Source: Planctomycetota bacterium
GTDB lineage: Bacteria > Planctomycetota > Planctomycetia > Pirellulales > UBA1268
Assembly: GCA_029978905.1 (NCBI GenBank)
Contig: JAPOIM010000006.1
Span: 21,191-85,190 of the forward strand
Direction of reading: 5' to 3'
DNA: 64,000 nucleotides
Each line of letters opens with the position of its first letter. The stretch's first letter is position 1. The notes under the pieces are model-generated. The model was given only the letters and a program-made list of their open reading frames with translations, was not told the DNA's origin and made no database searches. Positions 16,548-25,432 of the stretch are shown one piece after another. Both the position numbers and the translations under genes were made by a program.

Positions 16548-18827
16548 CTCCGCAGCCGTCTCGCTGAGAATCGTCTGGTACACCTCGCGGGCGTGGGCGT
16601 AGGCCGCTTCAGCCGCGTCCATGTCTGCGGGCCTGTACTGCCCCTTTTTCTGCTTCCAGCAGACATCCACAGCATCGAGGCACCACTGGGCCGAGTCGCG
16701 GCTCGCGCGCACCGGCTTCTCCCCAACCTGGACCCAGATCGGGTTGGTGTGGCTTGAGGGCCAGATTCGCACGGCGACCCACGAAGACTCGGAGATCGTG
16801 CCTTGCCAGGTGATGTCGTGCACGTTGCCGTCGGCCTCGATCTCGCTGCGACCGGCGACCTGGCCATTGATGATCACTTCCACCGGCACGCGGCGGCCCT
16901 CAGCGATTCTCGCTCGCTCCAACTCCCAGTAGGGCTTCTGCGAGAGCGGCCGTGAACGCACGTTGGCAAGGCCCTCTGGCGGTGTGTCTGGCAGCATGGC
17001 CGCGGCCCGACACGAGATCGTGACATCGCCGGGCGCGTCGAGGGTGAGTTCGGAGCCGTCGACTCCCAGCTCGGCATCGCCGACACGGAAGTCGAACAGA
17101 TGGCTCTTCCCGTCGGTCACATAGCTCCGCCCTTCCTTGATGCCTTCGACGTAGCGATCGAAGTCGAGGGCCTCGTCATGCAGCTTCACGTAGAGCCGAC
17201 CAAGACCGACCCGCTCCCCGTAGATACAGGGGAAGTCGGTTTCACCGCTGATGCGCGTGCGAAAGCCGCAGTTGAGTGTGTGGTACCAGATGTTGAGTTC
17301 CCAGTTGATCGGCGTGTCGACTGCCGAGAGGAAGTCGACCGCGTCGTGGGTGACATCCACGATGTACTCGTTGGCCCCGATGCCGTCGAAGCGAGGCATC
17401 TCCAGCGACGGGATCTTCTCGTCGGCGATCTCCAGACCCCAACCCGAGTGGCTAAAGCCCACCACCCCGCCCTGCTCTTTCCCCCACTGCAGCACCGGCA
17501 GCGTCCAACTGGGCCACTGCTCAATCCGGGTCGTGCCAGGGTAATCATCTTCGGCGAGCCGCAGCAGGCAGAGGTGCCCAGCATGGCTCGAGGGAAAACC
17601 GGAGACTTCGACGTCGTACCGCATCACGTAGTCGGGCGTGGAGAGCGGATGCACGCCGCCGTCAAAGAACTGTTTCTGGTGATACCAGCATGGGCCCCAG
17701 GAGAGGACACAGCCGACGTTGAGGTCTTCGCCGAGGATGTGCCGCATCATGTCTTCCGGGCCTACGCCCGCGGTCGGGCTCTCGTAGTGTGCGCAGCCAG
17801 CGGCATGGACATGGTGGTCACCGGAATACCAGCCGCGGTCTGCCAGATGGATCCAGCGGGTGAGGTTGAATCGCTCCCGCTGCTCCGGAGCCTGGCCCAC
17901 GACCAGCGTGCGACGCTGGGTGAGATACTCGGGGCCACGCGTCCAGCTGACCTGATACTCGCCCGGCGGAAGGAAGATGTGCTCGTCGGTGGTGCGGTAG
18001 ACCTGCGGGTGGAAAAAGAAGTCGGGGGCGAGTCGGCGGCTCTGTGCCGGGTAGACGCGGCCGAGTGGATCCTTGATCAGGAAACTCGCCATCGCATCGC
18101 TGCCATCTTCATCCTTGACATCAAACACCACCTTGGTGGCAGGGGCCGCGTCAAAGAGGATGTCGACGTCGGAACGAAAGCCGAGGTCTTGAGTGCCCTG
18201 CCCGGCATCAAAACCGATCCGCGCCTCGCGTTTGCCGGCATCACGACTGAAGATCTGAATCAGTCGATACTCGACCGCGAGGCCCGAGAGCGTGGGCGTC
18301 ATTGGCCGTTCGTTAAACATGCGGATGTCGGCCCAGCGGTTGGCCACTTCCGCATCAGAGAGGCCCGGCGGTGGATCGGGTGAACCCGACGAGGGACCCA
18401 CAATCTTCGCCGCATTCGGGCTGGCGGCTTCGAGGGGAGCGGTGATGCCCGCTTCGTTGACCACCTTCACGAGAAACACGGTCCAGCCCTGCTGCACCAA
18501 CTTTTTTGGCACAGGTCCGGCTGCGGCCTTCACGCGACTCTCGGGGTTGATTTCAACCGTGACGAGGCTGAGCGGATCGAGCACCTTTTGGATCGCAGCA
18601 ACCGCCTCTGCATCGTTGTCGAGTGAGAGGGCCTCACTCAGTGCGGCTGCCGTCTCCGCTGGAAGGGGCTGCCCGAGCGAGGTCAAAGCTTCGCTGAGCC
18701 GTGTGGCCTGTGCGGCCAGCGGTTGCCGCTCGACGTCGATGGCACGGGCCGTCGGTGACATGACCAGCGAGACGGTGATCGACGCCAAGGCGAACCACAA
18801 GGCTCGCCGGTTGCACGTGGTTTGCAT
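16545..18827 (-). CDS. exported CehA/McbA-family metallohydrolase-like protein
   Basis: A 760-residue exported protein. The signal peptide (WFALASITVSLVMSPTARA) follows an ATG at 18827 preceded by GGAGGGGG. The N-terminal 320 residues are a beta-rich region that ends in a carboxypeptidase-regulatory-like strand set (LPPGEYQVSWTRGPEY). The catalytic part is PHP-like: DHHVHAAG at 337-344, HPLSTPDYVMRYDVEV, GFSHSGWGLE and YHTLNCGFRTRISGETDFP. These are the ligand clusters of CehA/McbA proteins, which hydrolyse carbamate or phosphate esters in characterised members. The C-terminus is again beta-rich (VPVEVIINGQVAGRSEIEAD). The substrate is unknown. This is the second PHP-type exoprotein in the window, clearly different in architecture from the one at 4043. 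Confidence 0.85.
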   Translation of the reverse strand: MQTTCNRRALWFALASITVSLVMSPTARAIDVERQPLAAQATRLSEALTSLGQPLPAETAAALSEALSLDNDAEAVAAIQKVLDPLSLVTVEINPESRVKAAAGPVPKKLVQQGWTVFLVKVVNEAGITAPLEAASPNAAKIVGPSSGSPDPPPGLSDAEVANRWADIRMFNERPMTPTLSGLAVEYRLIQIFSRDAGKREARIGFDAGQGTQDLGFRSDVDILFDAAPATKVVFDVKDEDGSDAMASFLIKDPLGRVYPAQSRRLAPDFFFHPQVYRTTDEHIFLPPGEYQVSWTRGPEYLTQRRTLVVGQAPEQRERFNLTRWIHLADRGWYSGDHHVHAAGCAHYESPTAGVGPEDMMRHILGEDLNVGCVLSWGPCWYHQKQFFDGGVHPLSTPDYVMRYDVEVSGFPSSHAGHLCLLRLAEDDYPGTTRIEQWPSWTLPVLQWGKEQGGVVGFSHSGWGLEIADEKIPSLEMPRFDGIGANEYIVDVTHDAVDFLSAVDTPINWELNIWYHTLNCGFRTRISGETDFPCIYGERVGLGRLYVKLHDEALDFDRYVEGIKEGRSYVTDGKSHLFDFRVGDAELGVDGSELTLDAPGDVTISCRAAAMLPDTPPEGLANVRSRPLSQKPYWELERARIAEGRRVPVEVIINGQVAGRSEIEADGNVHDITWQGTISESSWVAVRIWPSSHTNPIWVQVGEKPVRASRDSAQWCLDAVDVCWKQKKGQYRPADMDAAEAAYAHAREVYQTILSETAAE

Positions 18828-18908
18828 GGGAATGCCCCCTCCGCTGTGATGCGAACCCTGGGAAACTACCACGCTCTGAGACCATGGGAAAGCAGCGTGC
18901 TCGTCGGG

Positions 18909-18914
18909 TATCAT
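18909..18914 (+). promoter_or_regulatory. candidate -10 element TATCAT
   Basis: GTCGGGTATCATGTTTCC matches the motif seen at 957-972 before the dehydrogenase gene. It lies about 95 bases before the first Gfo/Idh/MocA gene, inside the divergent interval shared with the CehA/McbA-like gene. There is no recognisable -35 box. Confidence 0.25.
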
Positions 18915-19008
18915 GTTTCCCACAAGGACTCATGAGCCCGGGGGGGCGAGCGTGCGTGTACGGACACGCCCTCATTCTTCCCGTTCACACAACTCTCAGG
19001 TGATAGCG

Positions 19009-20325
19009 ATGACGCAGCCAGCCCACACCGACGACACCACTGTTTCTCAGCCGACCCGCCGCCACTTCCTTGGCACGTCTGCAGCCGCGTCGATGGCTGC
19101 CGGGCTCGCGGTGCACTCTTCCGTGGAGGCTGCTGAAGAAACGCGGGAACTGCGATTGGCCGTGGTGGGTTGCGGCGGCCGTGGGTCGGGTGCGATCAAC
19201 GACTCCCTCTCCATCAACGACAACATCAAGCTCGTCGCCGCGGCGGATCTCTACGCCACCAAGGCGGATCAGATGCGGAAGGCCATGCAGGGCGCCCACG
19301 AGGGGAAGGTGGAGCTTCCCGATGCCAACATCTACGAAGGGCTCGATGCCTATCGCCGCATTCTCGACGACCCAGAAATCGACGTGGTGATCATGACCAC
19401 GTCGCCGGGCTTCCGCCCGCGGTACGTGCGGGACGCCGTTGCGGCTGGCAAGCACGTCTTTGCCGAGAAGCCATCGTGCGTGGACCCTGCCGGCTACCGC
19501 ATCTGCTTGGAGGCCCACGCGATGGCCGCGGCCAACGGCACCGGCATCGTGACGGGCACCCAGTATCGTCGGCAGACCAACTACCTCGGTGCGATCGAGC
19601 AGATCCGCAAGGGAGCAATCGGCGAGATCGTCTCGGCGACCACCCGCTACTGCTCCAGTGGCATTTGGTACCGGCCGCGTCAGCCAGAGATGAGCGATGC
19701 GGAGTATCAGATGAACAACTGGATGCACTTCATCTGGCTCAGCGGCGACCAGATCGTCGAGCAGGCCGTGCACAACATCGACACGATCAACTGGGTGATG
19801 GGTGCGAACCCCGTGTCGGCCTACGGCTCTGGTGGCCGCTTCACCCGTCCTGCCGACAGTGAGATGTGGGACAACGTCGTGGTCGACTACGAGTATCCAG
19901 GCAACAAGATCGTGTCGTTTATGTGTCGTCAGATTCCGGACACCACCGGCGACAACGGCAGCGTGATCTACGGCTCCGCAGGTCGCTGCGAGATCGGTGC
20001 GATCAACAGCGGGTCACGGATCTACGACATGAAGGGTGAGCTGATGTGGGAGATGGGTGGCAGCATCGCCGACGCCTACAAGCAGGAACACAAGGATCTG
20101 ATCGACTCGATCCGGGCTGGCAATCCGATTGTGGAGCTCGCTCAGACGGCCGACAGCTCCCTCGTCGCCGTGCTCGGCCGCGTGGCTGCCTACACCGGGC
20201 AGAAGGTGGCCTTCGACTATCTCGCGACGAAGAGCGAGATGGATCTTTTCCCCAAGAACCTCACCTGGGATGCCGATCTGCCCGAACCGCAGTTTGCGAT
20301 TCCGGGAAAGACCAAACTCGTCTGA
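19009..20325 (+). CDS. Tat-exported Gfo/Idh/MocA family oxidoreductase (1)
   Basis: A 438-residue NAD(P)-dependent sugar or polyol oxidoreductase. A twin-arginine signal (RRHFLG at 17-22) with a short hydrophobic stretch sends the folded protein out of the cytoplasm. The Rossmann motif is VVGCGGRGSG (residues 52-61), and the family's EKP is at 153-155 in HVFAEKPS. The C-terminal domain has MHFIWLSGDQIVEQAVHNID, the typical catalytic-histidine region. Secreted members of this kind are expanded in planctomycetes and Bacteroidetes, and some oxidise sugars at carbon 3. I chose the ATG at 19009 because it gives a normal Tat leader. The next gene, a paralogue, begins 27 bases downstream. Confidence 0.92.
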   Translation: MTQPAHTDDTTVSQPTRRHFLGTSAAASMAAGLAVHSSVEAAEETRELRLAVVGCGGRGSGAINDSLSINDNIKLVAAADLYATKADQMRKAMQGAHEGKVELPDANIYEGLDAYRRILDDPEIDVVIMTTSPGFRPRYVRDAVAAGKHVFAEKPSCVDPAGYRICLEAHAMAAANGTGIVTGTQYRRQTNYLGAIEQIRKGAIGEIVSATTRYCSSGIWYRPRQPEMSDAEYQMNNWMHFIWLSGDQIVEQAVHNIDTINWVMGANPVSAYGSGGRFTRPADSEMWDNVVVDYEYPGNKIVSFMCRQIPDTTGDNGSVIYGSAGRCEIGAINSGSRIYDMKGELMWEMGGSIADAYKQEHKDLIDSIRAGNPIVELAQTADSSLVAVLGRVAAYTGQKVAFDYLATKSEMDLFPKNLTWDADLPEPQFAIPGKTKLV

Positions 20326-20352
20326 GCCAAGATTCGTCTCTGGAGCAAGAGC

Positions 20353-21717
20353 ATGGCTGTCCATCGTCGTGGTTTTCTAAAAACGGTTGGACTCGGTGCA
20401 GCGCTGGCTGCTGCGCCGGGCGTGGTGCGCGCACGCAATCTTGCCAGCAAACTTCAGGTGGCCTGCGTCGGCGTCGACGGAATGGGCTTCTCCGATCTCT
20501 CGCAGGTCGGAAGCCACCCGTCGGTGCAGTTTGTGGGTTTTTGCGACATCGATGCCAACCGCTTCGCGCGCGCCGACGCGAAGTTTCCCGGTGTGCCGCA
20601 CTTTCGCGACTACCGGGAAATGTTTGCCACGCTGGGTGACTCGGTCGATGCCGTGCTCGTCGACACGCCTGACCACATGCACGCGCCGGTGGCGGTGGCG
20701 GCGATGCAGTTGGGGAAGCATGTGTACTGCCAGAAGCCACTCGCCCACACCGTCTGGGAATGTCGGCAGATGCGGTTGTGGGCGGCAAAGGCTGGCGTGA
20801 CCACGCAGATGGGCAACCAGATCCACTCGCACGTGGCCTATCGGCTTGGCACGAGGCTGATTCGTGATGGGGTGATTGGGAAGGTCCGTGAGGTGCACTC
20901 CTGGATTGGCGTGACCGGCAATCAGCGGACACGGCTCTTCGCCCCACCTGCGCCGGCGGCCGTGCCCGCCAACATCGATTGGAACCTCTGGATCGGAGCG
21001 GCTCCGATGCGGGACTACGCTCCGGCCTACCACCCCTTTACCTGGCGCGACTGGCAGGACTTTGGCGGAGGGGCTCTGGGTGACTTTGGATGCCACGTGC
21101 TCGACCCCGTGTTTACGGCTACGGGCATCAGCAGCGTCAAGAGCGTGCAGGCCACCAACAGCGGCATCAACGATCAGGTTTGGCCGACCTACGAGAAGGT
21201 GCGCTACGAGTTTGTGGGGACGGAGCACACGGTGGGCGACACGCTGCCGGTGACCTGGACCGATGGCGGGATCAAGCCGGCGCACTCGCTGGCTCAGATG
21301 CCGGGCGACAAGGATCTTCCTGGGGGGGGCAGCCTGTTCATTGGCGAGGAAGGCACCATGGTGCTGCCACACGTCGGCATGCCCTCGCTCTACCCCGTAG
21401 AGAAGTTTCAGGGGTTTGCGATGCCCGAAGTCGGCGAGCGAAACCACTGGCACGACTGGGTGGATGCAGCCATCGCTGGAGAGAAGACCACCGACGATTT
21501 CAGCTACGCGGGCCCGCTCGCGGAAGCGGTGCAGCTCGGCAACGTGGCGACGCGGTTGGCGGTGGCCACGCTCAATCCGGTCGATGGGCAACTGAGCGAT
21601 CCGCAGAAGGTTTTGGACTGGGACGCCGAAGCCGGGCAGTTCACGAATGCGCCTGAGGCCAGCGAGCTGCTGACAAAGAAGTATCGCGACGGGTTTGCGG
21701 TGCCAGCTTGCGGATAA
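20353..21717 (+). CDS. Tat-exported Gfo/Idh/MocA family oxidoreductase (2)
   Basis: A 454-residue paralogue of the preceding gene, with a Tat leader (RRGFLKTVGLGAALAAAPGVV). Its Rossmann segment reads CVGVDGMGFSD, less glycine-rich than usual. Then come DTPDHMHAPVAVAA, the family lysine-proline in YCQKPLAHTVWECR, and a C-terminal domain with DFGGGALGDFGCHVLDP. Because the nucleotide-binding loop departs from GxGxxG, tight cofactor binding should not be assumed. It lies 27 bases after the first oxidoreductase and 75 bases before an SGNH hydrolase, probably in one transcript. Substrates are most likely carbohydrates. Confidence 0.92.
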   Translation: MAVHRRGFLKTVGLGAALAAAPGVVRARNLASKLQVACVGVDGMGFSDLSQVGSHPSVQFVGFCDIDANRFARADAKFPGVPHFRDYREMFATLGDSVDAVLVDTPDHMHAPVAVAAMQLGKHVYCQKPLAHTVWECRQMRLWAAKAGVTTQMGNQIHSHVAYRLGTRLIRDGVIGKVREVHSWIGVTGNQRTRLFAPPAPAAVPANIDWNLWIGAAPMRDYAPAYHPFTWRDWQDFGGGALGDFGCHVLDPVFTATGISSVKSVQATNSGINDQVWPTYEKVRYEFVGTEHTVGDTLPVTWTDGGIKPAHSLAQMPGDKDLPGGGSLFIGEEGTMVLPHVGMPSLYPVEKFQGFAMPEVGERNHWHDWVDAAIAGEKTTDDFSYAGPLAEAVQLGNVATRLAVATLNPVDGQLSDPQKVLDWDAEAGQFTNAPEASELLTKKYRDGFAVPACG

Positions 21718-21792
21718 GCCCTGAGTTGGGTGTGCTCGCCCGCACGGATCAACAGCACGTGTTTTGACTTTTTACTTTGGGAGTGGTGTCAG

Positions 21793-22554
21793 ATGGCAGT
21801 GATCAAAAGCCTTCGCGGTGTGGTGCTCGGCGTGGTGTCCATTGGGGCGATGGTCTGTGGGCTGAGTAGCACGCACGCCGTCGAGGTGCCCACCTCGGAA
21901 AGCATGCGGGTGGCCACCACTCCGGATGACCGGCTCGGAGAGGAGTGGTGGCAGAAGCGGCACGACGAAAAGCTGACCCTGGTCAAAGAGGGTGGCTGGG
22001 AGCTGGCCTTCATCGGTGACTCGATCACGCATGGTTGGGAAGGACATGGGAAGGAGACCTGGTCCAAGTATTACGGCGACCGCAAGGCGATTAATCTCGG
22101 TTACAGCGGCGACCGCACGGAGCACGTGCTTTGGCGGCTCGACAAGGGAGAACTTGACGGTTACGAGCCGAAGGTGGCCGTGATCATGATCGGTACCAAC
22201 AACACTGGCCACCGCAAGGACGCCCCTGAGATCATTGCGATGGGCGTGGGGCGAATCGTGCAGCGGATTCAGGAAATTTCGCCGAAGACCAAGATTCTGC
22301 TGCTGGGGATTTTCCCCAGGTCTGCCGAAGCAAAGGATCCTCAGCGCGAGAACAACGACCTGACCAACGCGATGCTGGCAAAGATGGGGAACGACGAAAC
22401 GGTGTTCTTTTTGAACATCAACGACAAGTTTCTCACCGAGGACGGCGTGCTTACCAAGGAAGTCATGCCCGACCTGCTGCACCCCGAAGCGGCTGGCTAC
22501 GCGATCTGGGCCGAAGCGATGGAGCCAACCCTGGCGAAGCTGCTTGAGGAATGA
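21793..22554 (+). CDS. exported SGNH/GDSL-family hydrolase (acetylhydrolase IB-like)
   Basis: A 253-residue exported esterase-type protein with a signal peptide (GVVLGVVSIGAMVCGLSS). All four SGNH blocks are visible: block I FIGDSITHG with nucleophile S77, block II glycine in NLGYSGD, block III asparagine in MIGTNN, and block V DLLHP with D227 and H230. The arrangement is that of PAF-acetylhydrolase-IB-like proteins that act on acetyl esters, often of carbohydrates. The ATG at 21793 is preceded by TTTGGGAGTGG; the open frame from 21730 lacks a leader of sensible shape. The next gene starts six bases after its stop. Confidence 0.9.
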   Translation: MAVIKSLRGVVLGVVSIGAMVCGLSSTHAVEVPTSESMRVATTPDDRLGEEWWQKRHDEKLTLVKEGGWELAFIGDSITHGWEGHGKETWSKYYGDRKAINLGYSGDRTEHVLWRLDKGELDGYEPKVAVIMIGTNNTGHRKDAPEIIAMGVGRIVQRIQEISPKTKILLLGIFPRSAEAKDPQRENNDLTNAMLAKMGNDETVFFLNINDKFLTEDGVLTKEVMPDLLHPEAAGYAIWAEAMEPTLAKLLEE

Positions 22555-22560
22555 TCGTTC

Positions 22561-23697
22561 GTGAGCAGCAAGTCGCCGCGGACGCCGCACCTGTCGCTTG
22601 AGACAACCGAGGAGATCGGCGTAGGACATGGCTGGATCAGCGGCTTGATCGCCGCGGTCCTCGCCGTCGCTGGGCTCGGTGCGGTGCTCTGCCTGAGGTT
22701 TCCGGATGTGCTCACGGTGCCTGCGCTCCGTGAGCACTACCCGGTCCCATGGATTCGCGCGGCAGTGGAAGTCGCTCTTGTCGCCTCGTTCCTGTTGGCG
22801 ACGGTGAGCATCTGTTTGCGAGCCAACAAGATGCTTGGCGTGTCGGCCTTGGTGTTGACCTTCGTGGCGGCGATGCTTGGAGGGGGCAGCGCGAGCGGAG
22901 ACGCTCCCTCAAGCAGTTGGGCCTTTGGGCTCGACTGGTTTGTGTTGAACCTGATGCTCTATTCGGTGATCTACATCCCGCTGGAGCGTTTGTTTGCGAA
23001 ACACCCGGAGCAGCCGACGTTTCGCAAGGAGTGGCAGGTCGATCTGACCTATTTCTTCTTGAACACGCTGCTGATTCAGGTGATCACGCTCTTCACCATG
23101 CGGCCTGCCATGGTGTTTTTTGATTGGGCCCGAGTGCCGCAGGTTGCGGAGTCCGTGAGTCGACTTCCGGTTTGGGTGCAAGTGCCAGCCTGCTTGCTGA
23201 TCGCGGACCTCACGCAGTACTGGGTTCACCGGGCGTTTCACACGCTCCCGGTGCTGTGGCGGTTTCACGCGATTCATCATTCCGCCCAGGCGATGGATTG
23301 GCTGGCTGGTGCCCGGTTGCACTTTGTCGATGTGGTGGTGACGCGGGGGCTGACCTATGTGCCGATCTACGTGCTTGGTTTTTCTCAGACGACGCTGGCG
23401 GTCTACGTCGTCATCGTGGCCGCCCAGGCGACGTTTTTGCATGCCAACGTGCGTTGGGAGTTTCCGCTGATTCGGTGGTTTGTCGCCACCCCCTGTTTTC
23501 ACCATTGGCATCATGCCGCGGAGCGGGAGGCGATCGACAAGAACTTCTCGGTGCACACGCCGCTGTGGGACTGGGTGTTTGGCACCTACTACATGCCGGG
23601 GCGGTGGCCGTCGAAGTACGGGCTTTGTGGGCAGCGGGAGATGCCGGCCAGTTGGCTGTTGCAGTTCCTGGAACCGTTTCGCCGTAGATCGCGATAA
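22561..23697 (+). CDS. sterol desaturase/fatty acid hydroxylase superfamily membrane protein
   Basis: A 378-residue polytopic membrane protein starting at GTG, six bases after the SGNH gene. The superfamily's di-iron histidine boxes are present: HRAFH, HAIHHS and HHWHH, plus a lone histidine in FLHANVRWEF. About three extra hydrophobic helices precede the catalytic core, giving a protein longer than the 250-300 residues common for bacterial members. The family hydroxylates or desaturates sterols, fatty acids or related lipids using oxygen. A diacylglycerol-kinase-like gene follows, so a role in lipid modification is likely, but the substrate is unknown. Confidence 0.9.
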   Translation: MSSKSPRTPHLSLETTEEIGVGHGWISGLIAAVLAVAGLGAVLCLRFPDVLTVPALREHYPVPWIRAAVEVALVASFLLATVSICLRANKMLGVSALVLTFVAAMLGGGSASGDAPSSSWAFGLDWFVLNLMLYSVIYIPLERLFAKHPEQPTFRKEWQVDLTYFFLNTLLIQVITLFTMRPAMVFFDWARVPQVAESVSRLPVWVQVPACLLIADLTQYWVHRAFHTLPVLWRFHAIHHSAQAMDWLAGARLHFVDVVVTRGLTYVPIYVLGFSQTTLAVYVVIVAAQATFLHANVRWEFPLIRWFVATPCFHHWHHAAEREAIDKNFSVHTPLWDWVFGTYYMPGRWPSKYGLCGQREMPASWLLQFLEPFRRRSR

Positions 23698-23718
23698 CGG
23701 GCGAGGGTGGTGAGCCGC

Positions 23719-24648
23719 ATGACGATCCGTGTGGTCTGCAATCCGAGTGCGGGGTGCCGTGCGGCCCAGCGGCGAGCGGCAGCCTTTCGCCAGCGGTGGT
23801 CGCGCCGAGCAGAGTTTGTAACGCCATCCACAGGTGGCGAGACGTACGCCTGTGCTCGCGAGGCGATTGAGCGCGGGTGCGACATGCTGGGGGCAGCCGG
23901 TGGTGATGGCACCGTGCACCACGTGGCAAATGCCTTGCTGGATTCTGGCCGTGCGGGCGATGTCACGCTCGCAGTGATTCCCGTAGGGACTGCCAATGAC
24001 TACGCCTCGAGTGTGGCGAAGCAGTTTGGCGAGACCGCCCTCGATGATCCCTCGGCGGCCGTGGTCGACGTGGGGCATGCGTCTCACGCCATCTCCGGGA
24101 AGGGTCAGTATTTCGTTGAGAGCCTTGGTCTTGGGGTGAGTGCCGACGTGGCTGCTGAAGCGCGAGGGCTTCTCCAGCTCACCGGCCGAGTTCGGTACGG
24201 GTTGGCGGCGCTTCGTATCATTCGTACGGGTCTTGTCCCGCGGCCGTTTTGCATCCAGATCGATGGCGTCGACCGAGGCGAGGAACCGACGCTGCTCTTC
24301 AGCCTGCTCCTTGGGCGTCGCGAGGGCAACATGGTGCTTGCTCCTGCGGCCTCGCTGAATGACGGCCTGTTTTCATCTGTCTGGGTTTCCCGCGTTTCTG
24401 CCCTGGAGGCGCTACGGCTTTTACCCCAGCTGCTCTGGAGCGGCGTGCCCAGGCGGCATCCAGCGATCCACCAGGGTGTCTGCCGGCAGGTTCACGTGGC
24501 TTCGGGTGAGCCCTTCGCCGTGCACACCGACGGCGAAGTCTTTTTTGAGGCCGCCCCCGGCGAGGTTGGTCTCGACGTGCGGGTGGTGCCAGGAGCGCTC
24601 CGCGTAAAGGTCTGTCGCTTCGATCGAGGGCCCGTGAGGGATCGCTGA
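23719..24648 (+). CDS. diacylglycerol/sphingosine kinase family protein
   Basis: A lipid kinase of about 309 residues with the DAGK catalytic domain. VVCNPSAG near the start, the nucleotide-binding GAAGGDGTVHHV, and IPVGTANDYASS are the classic motifs. The C-terminal part holds the beta-sandwich ending in VHTDGEVFFEAAPGEV, which is usual for YegS/DgkB-like enzymes. It phosphorylates a hydroxyl on a membrane lipid, probably diacylglycerol. The frame opens at GTG 23707, but the ATG at 23719 places the first strand at a normal distance. It sits 21 bases after the sterol-desaturase-family gene. Confidence 0.9.
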   Translation: MTIRVVCNPSAGCRAAQRRAAAFRQRWSRRAEFVTPSTGGETYACAREAIERGCDMLGAAGGDGTVHHVANALLDSGRAGDVTLAVIPVGTANDYASSVAKQFGETALDDPSAAVVDVGHASHAISGKGQYFVESLGLGVSADVAAEARGLLQLTGRVRYGLAALRIIRTGLVPRPFCIQIDGVDRGEEPTLLFSLLLGRREGNMVLAPAASLNDGLFSSVWVSRVSALEALRLLPQLLWSGVPRRHPAIHQGVCRQVHVASGEPFAVHTDGEVFFEAAPGEVGLDVRVVPGALRVKVCRFDRGPVRDR

Positions 24649-24663
24649 AGGGCTCGCCCAAGG

Positions 24664-24672
24664 CGGTATCTT
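24664..24672 (+). promoter_or_regulatory. partial match to the TATCAT motif
   Basis: CGGTATCTT shares the CGGTATC core with 960-966 and lies 120 bases upstream of the NfeD-like gene, in the 144-base gap that separates the lipid genes from the flotillin pair. It may mark a separate promoter for that pair; the evidence is only the shared heptamer. Confidence 0.2.
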
Positions 24673-24792
24673 CTGCGCAGGTGGTGGAATCGTTGCACGT
24701 GGCCCTTTTGCCGATTCAGCATGACCGTAAAAGCCGTGGTAGGGTTCTAGGAGACGATTGCTTTCACGCTTTTCCCATTAGGTCAGCCTTTC

Positions 24793-25359
24793 ATGCTCGA
24801 TCTCCTGATGAACGAGGGGGCTCAGTGGTTCACGGGCGTTGCCTTCGTGGCGAGCCTGATGTTTGCGATCACGGTCCTGCTCTTGTTTGTGGGGGGCGAC
24901 GGAGGGCTCGATGGCGGCGGAGATGTGGATCTCCCCGACGGCAGCGGTGATGGCAACGCCTCCTTTAAAGTGCTCTCGCTGCAAGGCGTGGTGGGCTTTG
25001 GGATGGGCTGGGGATGGGGAGGCTTAGTGGCCTTCCGCAACCTCGGCTGGACCTGGAACGTTTCTGCCGTCGCTGGGGTGGTCGTCGGTGGCCTCTTCGT
25101 GGCCATGCTCTGGTTGGGTTTCAAGTTGGTGTACGGCCTCGCCGGTGATGGGAACGTCCATCGTCGCGATGCCATGGGATTGACCGGCACCGTGACCGTG
25201 GCGATTCCTGCCTCAGGAAGCGGGCGGGTGCGAGTCGTGATCCGCAACCACCAGCGGGAGTTTTCGGCCACAAGTCGCAGCATACGGATCGAGTCGCACA
25301 GTGCGGTCCGGGTGGTTGCGGTGCGAGACGACGGCATGCTCGAAGTGGAGCCTGCCTGA
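24793..25359 (+). CDS. NfeD-like membrane protein with C-terminal OB-fold
   Basis: A 188-residue membrane protein. The first helix (WFTGVAFVASLMFAITVLLLF) is followed by an acidic glycine-rich stretch (GGDGGLDGGGDVD), then two more hydrophobic segments. From about residue 125 there is a small beta-rich domain (GLTGTVTVAIPASGSGRVRV) like the OB-fold of NfeD/YuaF/YqiJ proteins. Such proteins are encoded beside flotillins and are thought to help organise them in the membrane. The flotillin gene follows 73 bases downstream, which strongly supports the call. Confidence 0.8.
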   Translation: MLDLLMNEGAQWFTGVAFVASLMFAITVLLLFVGGDGGLDGGGDVDLPDGSGDGNASFKVLSLQGVVGFGMGWGWGGLVAFRNLGWTWNVSAVAGVVVGGLFVAMLWLGFKLVYGLAGDGNVHRRDAMGLTGTVTVAIPASGSGRVRVVIRNHQREFSATSRSIRIESHSAVRVVAVRDDGMLEVEPA

Positions 25360-25432
25360 ACGCCGAACCCCGTTGAACCGCCCCCCCTTCCCTTCTTCTC
25401 CTCTCTCTTATCTTTTTTCGCGAGTGTTCATC

